A stretch of DNA of 37,283 nucleotides from Myxococcota bacterium (GCA_029975745.1 JARKOL010000110.1:1-37283), one strand, 5' to 3'; shown: positions 27,036-36,887, counted from the stretch's first letter. The notes: generated by a model not told the origin, from the sequence alone. Translations and numbers: made by a program.

Positions 27036-30000
27036 TCACACGACCAGCAGGTGCTGGCGCGCCAGCACGCGCGTCACGGTGCGGTACCACTGCCACGAGA
27101 GTCGGAACAAGTCCTGGTTTCGGACCAGCCACCCCGCGTCGGCGGCAAAGCGCAGCACGTCGCGAACCTCGTGAAGCGGCTGGCGGGTGGCCTCCGCCAG
27201 AGCCTCGGGTGTCGCCTGCTCCATCTGGACCAGCGCGCGCAGCACGAACAGCACGTGCAGAGGCATCGACTCGACGTCCGTCGCCTCGGGCGCATCGAAC
27301 AGCGCCACCTGGACGGCCCCGTCCGGTCGCTGCCGCAGCGATTCTCGCCAGAAGTGCAGCGCCACCGCGGGGTTGCCGCCCGAGAAGTCCCACAGCATCC
27401 GTTGGAAGCCCCGCTGGGTTCGATCCGCCTCGCCCAGGATCGCCTCGGGCGGCGCGCCGACGGCGTGGAGCAGCGAATCGAACCGCGGCGAAATGCCGGC
27501 CTTCGCGGTGCGCGCCGACAGCAGGTCGGCGATGCGCGGTTCGCTCCAGGACGTCAGTCGGACGACCCGGTCGAACATCGGTTGCGGGGCGCGGGCACGG
27601 CTCAGGAAATGCCAGGCGGGGGACTCCAGCGCCAGGACCCATGTGGTGCGCATCGGCAGATCCCGCGCCAGTGCCACCAGCCGGGCCAGTGCATCCAGGC
27701 CGCCGATGGCGGGGCGGACCAGGCGCTGGCAGTCGTCGATCGTGATCAACGCGGGATTCCGGGAGGCCAGGGCGCGGGTCACCTCGGCCTGGGGCGTCCG
27801 GGGCGGCAGGTCCAGCGCTTCCGCCAGCCGGCCCAACAGGGCGTCGAAGTCGTGACCGGGGCACGCCAGCGCCAGGTTCGCCGGATCCGCGAGTCGTGAG
27901 GACAGGCGCTGCAGGAAGGCCGTCTTGCCCAGGCCGTGCTCGCCCACCACCGCGGCCAGATGGGGCATCGGCTGGCGCGTCCGGGCTTCCAGATCCTCCA
28001 GTGCCGCGTCCACCGGACCGGCGATCCAGGGATCGGGCGGGCCCTCGGGCGCCAGAAGATCCGCCGCCGGACCGTCGAGGACCGGCAGCACCTCGATCTG
28101 CTGGCGCAGTTGGGCGTGGCGTTGGACTTCGCGGCGGAACAGCCACGCGTGGGCGCGGCGGTAGGCCGAGGCCCCGGCCACCTGGGTCAGCGCGAATCGG
28201 TACAGGCCCATGCCCAGCAGCCAGGCACCACCGATTGCCGCCGCGACGAACCCCCGAATGCCGGTCGAGCGGGCCAAAATCCAGTCCCCGAGGGCGTCGG
28301 TGCGCGGGCGAGCCTGGATGCGGGCGAAGATGGTCGGCTTCCACCAGCGAACCAGCAGGAACAGGGCCGGCAGAATCAGGACCCACGTCATCTTCAGGAC
28401 CCAGGCGTGCAGGGTTCCGGCGCCCAGCAGTTCCCGGATGCCGCCCAGGGTCAAACCGACCACGATGGCCACAAGGCCGATCAGGCGCAGCGACTTGCGG
28501 CGCAGGTCTTCGGCCGGTGCCGTCTCGGCGTGGACTCCGGTCCGGGCGCCGAAGCGCGCGACGACGGCATCGACCCCCTGGACGACCACCCCGGCCAGCA
28601 GGAACCACTTCAGCCCCAGCCAGGCGATGCGAGCCTCGGGCGCCTGGGCGACGTCGCCGGCGATCAGCCGTACCAGCAGGACCAGGGCCAGCCATTCCAG
28701 GGGATGCCGGATGCGACGGAAGTACCAGAGGGCGGTCCCCATGGCCCCCGCAAGGCGCGTCGGCGGCCTGCGCGTTTCCCAGTGCAGGGCGGCGCGGTCC
28801 AGCAGCCCGTCGGCCTGGCGGCGCCACCAGCGGAACACGACAAGCAGGCCGGCCAGATAGATCAGCGCCAGCACCGCATCCAGGGGCGCCTGCCAGAAGC
28901 GCAGCCGGGCCTCGTCCAGCGTCCTGGGCAGTGTCCGCCAGTGCCACCGCACCTGCAGGGACAACTGGTCCAGGGCGCCCTGCACCTGGGCGAACCCCTC
29001 GGCGCCGAACCCCGTCAGTCGATCCCGCAGCCCGTCGCTGACATGGTCCAGCAGCAGCAGCCGGGACGCATTCAGCCGCTCGACATCGCGGGACAGCGCG
29101 GTGGCGTGGTCCAGGCGTGCGCGGGCGGCGGCCTGGCCCAGTCGCGTGGCTTCGCTGCGCAGCGCGTCCCGCAGTTCGCGCAGGGCGGTTCGGTCCGACT
29201 CGTCCAGCCGGGCCAGATCCAGTCCCTCGCCGACCTCCGGCACGCGATGACCGGGATGGTCCAGTTCGTCCAGCGCCCGGCGGAAGGCAGTGCGCGCGTG
29301 GGCGAGGGCGGCGCGCACCTCGGGCCATCGGGCGTCGGCTTCGCCGCGACTGGCGTCTCCCCACGCGATCTGCTGGGCCAGCTTCCGGATCTCGGTCTCC
29401 AGGCGGGTGCTGGCGGCCGAACGTTCGGTCGCCTCGGCGTCGCGCCGGATCAGGTCGGCCTCGAACAGCGCCTGGGCCTGGCGAACGCCCAGCAGGCGCG
29501 CGCGTTCCTCGGCCGCCTCTCGCAGGGCCAGGCTGGCGGCCTCCCGGGCCTGGACCAGGGCCTCCTGGCGCTCCTGATCGGCCTGCTGCGCGTCGTCCTG
29601 GGCTCGTCGGGACGCGTCCAGACGCGCCGTTTCCTCGGCCTGGGCCGCGGCGACCGCCTCGGCCTGGCGGCGCGCGTGCAGATCCAGCAGTGCCTGGCGC
29701 TCCGGGCCGCTGCGCTCGCGGAACTCGGCCAGGGCCTCCAGGACCGCCCGCCCCGCATCGACCAGAGGATCGACGTCGGTCGCGTCGGATGCCTGGACGA
29801 CCTCGGCGACCCAGGGGGCGGACAGATCCAGCATCAGCAGCGGAACCGGTTCGATGGCCGGCTCCAGCTCGCCGCGCACCAGGGCTCGCAGGTGCTGGGC
29901 ACGTTGCGCCAGGTCGGCCGCCTGTTCGGTCCGCTCCTGCGCGCGTCTGGACTGCGCGGCGTGTTCGTCCTGCCGGTCCTGATGGGCGCGCAGGATCCGT

Positions 30001-30395
30001 TCTTTTCGGTCCGCCGGGAGCGACAGGAAGCGTCGTCGCGCGTCGTGCAGAGTCGTGCGCGCGCGGTCGGTCGCGTCGGCGGACTCGGTCGTCGGCTGGG
30101 GCGTCTGGGACTTGCGGGCCTGCTTCCTGGGCGGCGGGGCGATGGGGGTGAACAGGGTGCCCAGGTCCCGGGGCAGATCCGGGTCGAGGGCCGCGGGGTC
30201 CTCGCGGAACAGTGCGGACGGATCGATATCCAGGTCCAGGGTTCCCGCGATCAGGTCGTCGATTCGCGCCGCGGTCCAGAGTCGCCGGGCATCGGGGGCC
30301 TCCGGCTGGGCGTGGGCCAGGATGGGAATCAGCGTGGCGCAGACCAGCACGGCGGTCAATCGTCCCTTGCGACTGGGGGCTGTCGTCCGGCCCAT
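27036..30395 (-). CDS. Membrane-spanning P-loop ATPase with periplasmic coiled coil
   Basis: A 1119-residue protein of unusual layout. Residues 1-30 are a signal or anchor (LTAVLVCATLIPILAHAQPEA). Residues about 90-520 are an Ala/Arg/Glu-rich coiled coil expected in the periplasm. About six hydrophobic helices follow between about 540 and 740 (LDAVLALIYLAGLLVVFRWW, LEWLALVLLVRLIAG, MTWVLILPALFLLVRWW, and others). The cytoplasmic part carries Walker A GEHGLGKT (about 818), Walker B LITIDDCQRLV (about 885) and SGGNPAVALHFW (about 1005), as in AAA_16/AAA_22 or STAND-like ATPases. It ends in a winged-helix-like region. ATG 30395 has GAGG 8 nt upstream. It heads an operon with MscS and HAD genes. 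I know no characterised protein with this order of domains; the coiled-coil plus TM part recalls MscK/MscM-type large channels. Confidence 0.88.
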   Translation of the reverse strand: MGRTTAPSRKGRLTAVLVCATLIPILAHAQPEAPDARRLWTAARIDDLIAGTLDLDIDPSALFREDPAALDPDLPRDLGTLFTPIAPPPRKQARKSQTPQPTTESADATDRARTTLHDARRRFLSLPADRKERILRAHQDRQDEHAAQSRRAQERTEQAADLAQRAQHLRALVRGELEPAIEPVPLLMLDLSAPWVAEVVQASDATDVDPLVDAGRAVLEALAEFRERSGPERQALLDLHARRQAEAVAAAQAEETARLDASRRAQDDAQQADQERQEALVQAREAASLALREAAEERARLLGVRQAQALFEADLIRRDAEATERSAASTRLETEIRKLAQQIAWGDASRGEADARWPEVRAALAHARTAFRRALDELDHPGHRVPEVGEGLDLARLDESDRTALRELRDALRSEATRLGQAAARARLDHATALSRDVERLNASRLLLLDHVSDGLRDRLTGFGAEGFAQVQGALDQLSLQVRWHWRTLPRTLDEARLRFWQAPLDAVLALIYLAGLLVVFRWWRRQADGLLDRAALHWETRRPPTRLAGAMGTALWYFRRIRHPLEWLALVLLVRLIAGDVAQAPEARIAWLGLKWFLLAGVVVQGVDAVVARFGARTGVHAETAPAEDLRRKSLRLIGLVAIVVGLTLGGIRELLGAGTLHAWVLKMTWVLILPALFLLVRWWKPTIFARIQARPRTDALGDWILARSTGIRGFVAAAIGGAWLLGMGLYRFALTQVAGASAYRRAHAWLFRREVQRHAQLRQQIEVLPVLDGPAADLLAPEGPPDPWIAGPVDAALEDLEARTRQPMPHLAAVVGEHGLGKTAFLQRLSSRLADPANLALACPGHDFDALLGRLAEALDLPPRTPQAEVTRALASRNPALITIDDCQRLVRPAIGGLDALARLVALARDLPMRTTWVLALESPAWHFLSRARAPQPMFDRVVRLTSWSEPRIADLLSARTAKAGISPRFDSLLHAVGAPPEAILGEADRTQRGFQRMLWDFSGGNPAVALHFWRESLRQRPDGAVQVALFDAPEATDVESMPLHVLFVLRALVQMEQATPEALAEATRQPLHEVRDVLRFAADAGWLVRNQDLFRLSWQWYRTVTRVLARQHLLVV

Positions 30396-30515
30396 CGGCG
30401 TGACCTCGCTGGGGTGTCCGCTTCGCATTCGCCGCGCGGGACGATTCTAACCGGCGGACGCCGAAATGTCCGGGGTCCTGAAGATCCCTCGGCGTCGGCA
30501 GGGGTGTGGTGACGC

Positions 30516-30544
30516 TTGACGGGCGGTTCGCACCGGGGGAAACT
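30516..30544 (+). promoter_or_regulatory. Weak candidate promoter of lemA
   Basis: TTGACG (30516-30521) and GAAACT (30539-30544) are 17 nt apart in the 197-bp gap between the divergent ATPase and lemA genes. The -10 matches at only three positions. Confidence 0.25.
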
Positions 30545-30592
30545 GCCGTTCGGCGCCGGGGGGATCCGGTGCGACTGCACGGAGGCATGCCG

Positions 30593-31156
30593 ATGGTGGG
30601 CTTGATCGTCGTTCTGGGGATTGCCGTGGTGCTGGGCCTGGCGTTGCTGGGCATCTACAACGGGCTGGTCGGAAAGCGCAACCGGATCCAGGAGGCGTTT
30701 TCGACCATCGACGTGATGCTGAAGAAGCGGTACGACCTGATTCCCAACATGGTCGCGACCGTCAAACAGTACATGACCCACGAGGCCGAAACCCTGACGC
30801 GGATCGCCGGGTTGCGGACGCGCGCGATGGACCCGAACGCGCCGATGGACGACCGGATCCGGGCCGACAACGAGATGATGAAGGGGCTGCGCGGCCTGAT
30901 GGTGCAGGTCGAGGCCTATCCGGACCTGAAGGCGAACGAGAACTTCATGCATCTGCAGCGGACGCTGAACGAGGTCGAGGAGCAGTTGTCCGCGGCCCGT
31001 CGGGCGTTCAACGCGGCGGTGCTCGAGATGAACAACGCCGTCGAGATGTTCCCGTCGAACATCGTGGCCGGGATGTTCAACTTCAAGCGCCACGAGATGT
31101 TCGAGATCCCCGAGGCCGAGCGTGTCGCGCCGAACGTCAAGTCGCTGTTCGCGTGA
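30593..31156 (+). CDS. lemA: LemA family protein
   Basis: A 187-residue protein with one N-terminal membrane helix (LIVVLGIAVVLGLALLGIY) followed by the LemA helical domain: YNGLVGKRNRIQEAFSTIDV, LKKRYDLIPNMVATVKQYM, and the C-terminal FNFKRHEMFEIPEAE. LemA proteins are of unclear biochemical role; the domain usually faces outward and is often encoded with TPM or DUF3137 proteins. The start is ATG 30593, 7 nt from GGAGG; ATG 30587 lies only 1 nt from it. The next gene begins 7 bp after the stop. Confidence 0.96.
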   Translation: MVGLIVVLGIAVVLGLALLGIYNGLVGKRNRIQEAFSTIDVMLKKRYDLIPNMVATVKQYMTHEAETLTRIAGLRTRAMDPNAPMDDRIRADNEMMKGLRGLMVQVEAYPDLKANENFMHLQRTLNEVEEQLSAARRAFNAAVLEMNNAVEMFPSNIVAGMFNFKRHEMFEIPEAERVAPNVKSLFA

Positions 31157-31163
31157 TGGGGCC

Positions 31164-32156
31164 ATGCAGGATTCTTCCCGCCAGAACCGGACCGTAGCCG
31201 AAGCGGTCGCCAGTTTCGGGGTCTTCTACAACGAAACGCTTCGTCCGGTGTTGCAGTCGTTCGACGACGAGCGGCGCCACAACCTGAAGAAGGCCGGGAA
31301 GTTTGCCGGCGTCGTGTTGGCGGTGTCGCTGGTGGTGGGGGCGATCGGCGGCGGCGCCTGGTGGATCGGGGTTCCGATCGCCGTGCTGCTGTCGCTGGCG
31401 GGCTTCCCCGCGTTCAGGGGCGACTGGGCGGTGCGGGTCAAGATGGCGGTGATGCCGCGGGTCCTGGACCACCTCTCGCCGGGCCTGACCTACGACCCCA
31501 TCTCCTTCGTGGGGCAGGACGGCTTCGTGCGCAGCCGGCTGTGTACCCGGCGAATCGATCGGTACCGCGGCGAGGATTGCGTCCAGGGGGCCATCGGCGC
31601 GACCCAGGTGATGTTCTCGGAGATTCATGCCGAGCACCGCGAGGAGTACCGGGACGCCAAGGGGCGTCGGCACACGCGCTGGATCACCCTGTTCCGGGGC
31701 CTGTTCTTCGTCGGCGACTTCAACAAGCACTTCGCCGGCGTCACGGTCGTCGTGCCCGACGTCGCCGAGCGGATGCTGGGGTCGTGGCTGGGGAACCTGC
31801 TGCAGAAGGCCAACTTCGCCCAGTCCGGCGCCCTGGTGAAGCTGGAGGATCCGGAGTTCGAGAAGGTCTTCGCGGTCTATGGGGATGACCAGGTCGAGGC
31901 GCGCTACATCCTGACGCCGGCGCTGATGCGGCGCCTGCTGGACTTCCGGAAGCGGACGGGGCGGGAGATTTCCGTGTCGTTCGCGGAATCCTGCGTGTTC
32001 GTGGCGGTGCCCCAGACGCGCGACCTGTTCGAGCCGCGCATGTTCGGCAGCCTGATGGACCCCACGTGGGCGCGGGCGTTCTTCGACGACGTGTCGATGG
32101 CGGTGGGCATCGTCGAGGATCTGAATCTGAACACGCGGATCTGGACCAAGACGTAG
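31164..32156 (+). CDS. DUF3137 membrane protein
   Basis: A 330-residue protein, the usual partner of LemA. Two hydrophobic helices (FAGVVLAVSLVVGAIGGGAW and IGVPIAVLLSLAGF) lie near residues 50-90. A soluble beta-rich domain follows (YDPISFVGQDGFVRSRL, GLFFVGDFNKHFAGVTVVV), and the C-terminus contains FDDVSMAVGIVEDLNLNTRI, typical of the family. It is translated 7 bp after lemA, so the two form an operon. DUF3137 function is not established; a membrane complex with LemA is plausible. It converges with the sigma-54 regulator gene across 51 bp. Confidence 0.9.
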   Translation: MQDSSRQNRTVAEAVASFGVFYNETLRPVLQSFDDERRHNLKKAGKFAGVVLAVSLVVGAIGGGAWWIGVPIAVLLSLAGFPAFRGDWAVRVKMAVMPRVLDHLSPGLTYDPISFVGQDGFVRSRLCTRRIDRYRGEDCVQGAIGATQVMFSEIHAEHREEYRDAKGRRHTRWITLFRGLFFVGDFNKHFAGVTVVVPDVAERMLGSWLGNLLQKANFAQSGALVKLEDPEFEKVFAVYGDDQVEARYILTPALMRRLLDFRKRTGREISVSFAESCVFVAVPQTRDLFEPRMFGSLMDPTWARAFFDDVSMAVGIVEDLNLNTRIWTKT

Positions 32157-32207
32157 GGATGCGTGCATCGATGCGCCCGGGTGCCCGACGCCCGGGGACG
32201 CCGCGGC

Positions 32208-33731
<1,524 letters not shown>

Positions 33732-33779
33732 CAGGCCTTCGCGCTTCAGATGGCCGGGGCAGTGCTGGGGTTGATTGGT

Positions 33780-33793
33780 GACCATATGTGGTC
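33780..33793. promoter_or_regulatory. Palindromic operator candidate at the regulator's transcription start
   Basis: GACCA-TATG-TGGTC has perfect 5-bp arms with a 4-bp spacer. It abuts the -10 of the promoter at 33793-33821 and covers the predicted +1, a classic repressor position. The half-sites differ from the AACGA sites near norB. Confidence 0.5.
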
Positions 33794-33821
33794 GTGTATC
33801 GTGGCTTGTCTGCGATGTCAA
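33793..33821 (-). promoter_or_regulatory. Sigma-70 promoter of the regulator gene
   Basis: On the minus strand, a perfect TTGACA (33821-33816) and TACACG (33798-33793) are 17 nt apart. This predicts a start near 33786 and a leader of about 55 nt to ATG 33731. Confidence 0.5.
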
Positions 33822-33830
33822 TTGTCGGCC

Positions 33831-33923
33831 GGGGGCCGAGCGGGCCGGCGTGACGCTGGAACGAGGGCTGCGGCGTGGCCGCAGCAGTCCACGGACGCTT
33901 CGCGTCGGGGGCCGAGCGGGCCG
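33831..33923. repeat. Direct repeat and hairpins in the regulator-norB intergenic region
   Basis: The 301 bp between 33786 and 34086 contain no credible gene. A 17-bp sequence (GGGGGCCGAGCGGGCCG) occurs at 33831-33847 and 33907-33923, 76 bp apart. Between the copies are two hairpins: a perfect 8-bp stem with a 3-nt loop, GCTGCGGC/GCCGCAGC (33867-33885), and GACGC/GCGTC (33894-33906). They may be a terminator, protein-binding sites or part of a small RNA. Confidence 0.6.
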
Positions 33924-33991
33924 TGGCTCGGGTGGTTCGGGCGCCGCAGGCCGTGGAGTGCGCCGGTTTGACGGCGCCCTGGCTCTCCCCC

Positions 33992-34007
33992 TGGCACGAT
34001 TTCTGGA
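33992..34007 (+). promoter_or_regulatory. Weak sigma-54-like site before the small membrane protein gene
   Basis: TGGCACG is a perfect -24 element, but at the -12 position the sequence is CTGGA and the invariant GC is GG. It lies 80 bp before ATG 34087. Listed because the adjacent norB has a better copy. Confidence 0.25.
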
Positions 34008-34086
34008 AGAATCGGTCCTGGGCAACCAGGCAAATTGGCGGTAGCCTGGCGGCCTCCGAGCGAGCCCTCGAACCTGCGAGGAAGCG

Positions 34087-34455
34087 ATGAACCTGGTCCT
34101 GCGACTGCTGCCGACGGTGCTGTCCGCGCTGCTGCTGGGCGCCCACTTCCTGCGTTCCGGAAACCTGGCCCTGGTGGCGGCCTGCATCGCGTTTCCCCTG
34201 GTCCTGCTGGCCCGGCGCGCCTGGGCCCTGCGCGCGGCCCAGGCGTTCCTGGCCTTTGCCGCGGGCACCTGGGCCTGGACGGCCTTCACCATCGCCGAAC
34301 GGCGCATCGAGGCGGGGCAGCCCTGGGCTCGCATGGCCGTCATTCTGGGAGTCGTTGCGCTGCTGGCCGTGATCGCGGCGTTGCTGCTGCAGGTGGCGGG
34401 CACCCGGACGCGGCTGGTCCCCGGGGCGGTCGATTCGAGAACGAATAATCGTTGA
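34087..34455 (+). CDS. Small four-helix membrane protein
   Basis: A 122-residue hydrophobic protein with about four membrane helices (LRLLPTVLSALLLGAHFL, LALVAACIAFPLVLLA, AAQAFLAFAAGTWAWTAF, MAVILGVVALLAVIAALLL). A GAGGAAGCG precedes the ATG. The polar tail ends SRTNNR, and those last codons overlap the first operator half-sites of norB. It lies between the NO regulator and NO reductase genes, which suggests a role in NO metabolism or reductase assembly, but I recognise no family with confidence. Confidence 0.75.
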   Translation: MNLVLRLLPTVLSALLLGAHFLRSGNLALVAACIAFPLVLLARRAWALRAAQAFLAFAAGTWAWTAFTIAERRIEAGQPWARMAVILGVVALLAVIAALLLQVAGTRTRLVPGAVDSRTNNR

Positions 34456-34494
34456 AGAACGAAATAACGTTACTAAAACTAACGATAGATCGTT
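34440..34494. promoter_or_regulatory. Array of six alternating AACGA/TCGTT half-sites upstream of norB
   Basis: Half-sites start at 34440 (AACGA), 34449 (TCGTT), 34458 (AACGA), 34467 (ACGTT), 34481 (AACGA) and 34490 (TCGTT). They form three 14-bp inverted repeats with 4-bp spacers; two are perfect and the middle one has one mismatch. Five starts follow 9-bp steps and one a 14-bp step. The array is about 80-135 bp upstream of the expected norB transcription start, where sigma-54 activators bind. NorR uses three enhancer sites upstream of E. coli norVW. The AT-rich block stands out in the GC-rich background. Confidence 0.75.
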
Positions 34495-34548
34495 GTGCTC
34501 CGGCCTGCTGCCCCGCCGGTGTCCTGTAATCCCGAAGTGTTATCGCCC

Positions 34549-34564
34549 TGGCACGCCGGCTGCA
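34549..34564 (+). promoter_or_regulatory. Sigma-54 promoter of norB
   Basis: TGGCACG-CCGG-CTGCA matches the -24/-12 consensus TGGCACG-N4-TTGCA with one difference and correct spacing of the GG and GC dinucleotides. It is 40 bp before the norB start, and the half-site array lies 55 bp upstream. Confidence 0.75.
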
Positions 34565-34604
34565 AACGGCGCCCCCCGGCCACCAGTTTGGCCAAGGAGG
34601 GGAG

Positions 34605-36887
34605 ATGAAGAACCATCGAACGCGCGCAATCCTGTTGTTCGTCGTCGTCGGGGCGTTTTCCGTCCTGATCTTCGGCGGGGTCCAGATCGACGAGCACAAG
34701 CCGCCGATTCCCGGCAAGGTGGTGACCGCCGAAGGCCGGGTCGTGGCGACGGGCGACGACATCATTCGCGGCCAGAAACTGTATCTGACCCGCGGTGGCC
34801 AGCACATGGGGTCGATCTGGGGCCATGGCGCCTACCTGGCGCCCGACTGGTCGGCGGACGCCGTGCATCGCCTGGGGCTGGTGGCGGCCGGCCTGGCCGC
34901 GGGGCGCGCGCCTGCCCAGGCCGTCGCGTTCACCCAGGAGGAACTGGATGCGCTGCCCGCCCCCGAGAAGGCTCGAGTCCAGGCGGTCGTCGCCCAGGAG
35001 CTTCGGGCCAATCGCTATGACCCTGCGACCGACACCCTGACCTTGTCCCCTTCGCAGGCGATCGCCTGGCCCGCCATCACGGCGCACTACACGAAGCTGT
35101 TCCGCGACGGAGACCCCGGCACGGGCGTGCATCCGGGCGTCGTCACGACGCTGGAAGAGGGGCAGTTGCTGTCGGGCTTCTTCTTCTGGACGGCCTGGGC
35201 CGCCATGACCGTCCGGCCCGGCGAGGTCTATACCTACACGGCGAACTGGCCGTTCGACCCCCTGGTCGGAAATGGTCCGCTTCCCGGCGCGCTGATCTGG
35301 TCGATCGTCAGCGTCATCCTGCTGATTGCCGGCATCGCGTTCGCGCTGTGGTGGTACATCACCAAGTTGTCCCACGACGACCGGCCCGACATCCAGCCCT
35401 TCCAGGCCCCGAAGCCGTCCGCCAGCCAGCGCGTGACCCTGGGCTTCTTCGTCGCGGTCGTCGGACTGTTCGCGGTCCAGACGATCCTGGGGTCCATTAC
35501 CGGCCACTACGCCGTCGAGGGCAACGCCCTGTTCGGCATCGACATGTCGAAGATCCTGCCGTACCCCGTCACGCGCACGTGGCATGTCCAGTTGTCCGTC
35601 TTCTGGATCGCGACGGCCTGGCTGGCGACCGGCCTGTTCATCGGGCCCTTCGTGTCCGGCCGCGAGCCCGCGGGTCAGTCGAAGCTGTCCTGGCTGCTGC
35701 TGGGGGCGCTGGTGCTGGTCGTCGTCGGATCCCTGTCCGGCACCTGGATGGGCATCATGGGCAAGTTCGGGGGCGATGGCTTCTGGTTCGGCAACCAGGG
35801 CTACGAGTACATCGAACTGGGCCGCGTCTGGCAGATCGCCCTGCTGGGCGGCATGGTGTTGTGGCTGGTGCTGGTGTACCGCGCGATCAAGCCCGCCCTG
35901 AACGTCGAGTCCGATCGCGGCGGCCTGACCCACCTGCTGCTGTACTCCGCGGTGTCGATTCCGGTGTTCTATTCGATGGGGCTGTTCTACACGCCCGGCA
36001 CGCACATGAGCGTCGCCGACTACTGGCGCTGGTGGGTCGTTCATCTGTGGGTCGAGAACTTCTTCGAGGTGTTCGCGACGGTCGTCCTGGCGTTCGTCCT
36101 GACGCGCCTGGGCGCCGTGCGCGAGCGTTCGGCCCTGCACGCCGTCTATGCCAGCATCCTGATGTACCTGGGGGCCGGCATCATCGGCACGTTCCACCAC
36201 CTGTACTTCTCGGGGACGCCGCTGTTCATCACGGCTCTGGGGGCGACGTTCTCGGCGCTGGAAATCGTGCCGCTGACGCTGCTGGGCTTCGAGGTCGCAT
36301 CCAATATGCGCCTGGCCCGAAGCGGCGGAAACGCCAGCCCGTACCGCTGGCCCCTGTACTACTTCGTGGCCGTCGCGTTCTGGAACCTGGTCGGCGCGGG
36401 CGTGTTCGGATTCCTGATCAATCCGCCCATCGTGCTGTACTACGCCCAGGGGCTGAACACGACGCCGATCCATTCGCACGGCGCGCTGTTCGGCGTGTAC
36501 GGGTTCCTGGCCATCGCGTTGATGCTGTTCACGATGCGCCACGTCGTTCACCAGAAGGCCTGGAGCGACCGGCTGTTGAAGATCGCCTTCTGGGCCCTGA
36601 ACGGCGGATTGGCGGGTATGATCGTGTTCAGCCTGGTGCCGGCCGGCTTCTATCAGTTCCTGGAGGCGATCCGGCACGGGACGTGGTGGGCGCGCAGCCC
36701 GGCGGTGACGGGGTCGGATTTCATCCACACGGTGACCTGGATGCGGCTGGTGCCGGACCTGGTCTTTGACGTGGGCGTGGCCGCGCTGGTGCTGTTCGTG
36801 GTGCGCGCGATTGTGCTGGACGTGCGCCTTCGGCGCGCGGAGAACTCGGGTTTGATGACGGTCGCGGCGACGACCGAGGAGGAGTGA
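34605..36887 (+). CDS. norB: Quinol-dependent nitric oxide reductase (qNOR)
   Basis: A 760-residue integral membrane enzyme reducing two NO to N2O with electrons from quinol. The N-terminal extension (about 1-230) replaces the cytochrome c subunit of cNOR: it has GQHMGSIWGHGAYLAPDW but no CxxCH haem site, and no norC is nearby. The catalytic core has all ligands at family spacing: His327 and His625 for haem b, His623 for haem b3, His480, His531 and His532 for the non-haem iron, plus Glu484. These align with Pseudomonas cNOR His60, 349, 347, 207, 258, 259 and Glu211. ATG 34605 follows AGGAGG. The upstream sigma-54 promoter and divergently encoded activator suggest induction by NO. Role: detoxification or respiration. 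Confidence 0.97.
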   Translation: MKNHRTRAILLFVVVGAFSVLIFGGVQIDEHKPPIPGKVVTAEGRVVATGDDIIRGQKLYLTRGGQHMGSIWGHGAYLAPDWSADAVHRLGLVAAGLAAGRAPAQAVAFTQEELDALPAPEKARVQAVVAQELRANRYDPATDTLTLSPSQAIAWPAITAHYTKLFRDGDPGTGVHPGVVTTLEEGQLLSGFFFWTAWAAMTVRPGEVYTYTANWPFDPLVGNGPLPGALIWSIVSVILLIAGIAFALWWYITKLSHDDRPDIQPFQAPKPSASQRVTLGFFVAVVGLFAVQTILGSITGHYAVEGNALFGIDMSKILPYPVTRTWHVQLSVFWIATAWLATGLFIGPFVSGREPAGQSKLSWLLLGALVLVVVGSLSGTWMGIMGKFGGDGFWFGNQGYEYIELGRVWQIALLGGMVLWLVLVYRAIKPALNVESDRGGLTHLLLYSAVSIPVFYSMGLFYTPGTHMSVADYWRWWVVHLWVENFFEVFATVVLAFVLTRLGAVRERSALHAVYASILMYLGAGIIGTFHHLYFSGTPLFITALGATFSALEIVPLTLLGFEVASNMRLARSGGNASPYRWPLYYFVAVAFWNLVGAGVFGFLINPPIVLYYAQGLNTTPIHSHGALFGVYGFLAIALMLFTMRHVVHQKAWSDRLLKIAFWALNGGLAGMIVFSLVPAGFYQFLEAIRHGTWWARSPAVTGSDFIHTVTWMRLVPDLVFDVGVAALVLFVVRAIVLDVRLRRAENSGLMTVAATTEEE

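Noticed and set aside
26077-30654. Upstream extension of the HAD frame to a 1732-codon protein
   Set aside because: Only the last 206 codons encode a recognisable domain. The rest overlaps the MscS and ATPase genes in another frame and is low complexity.
33992-34007. A second sigma-54 promoter
   Set aside because: The -24 element is perfect but the invariant GC at -12 is GG, so it is kept only as a low-confidence feature.
34605-36887. Cytochrome-c-dependent NO reductase
   Set aside because: There is no norC gene and no CxxCH in the N-terminal extension, so the quinol type fits.
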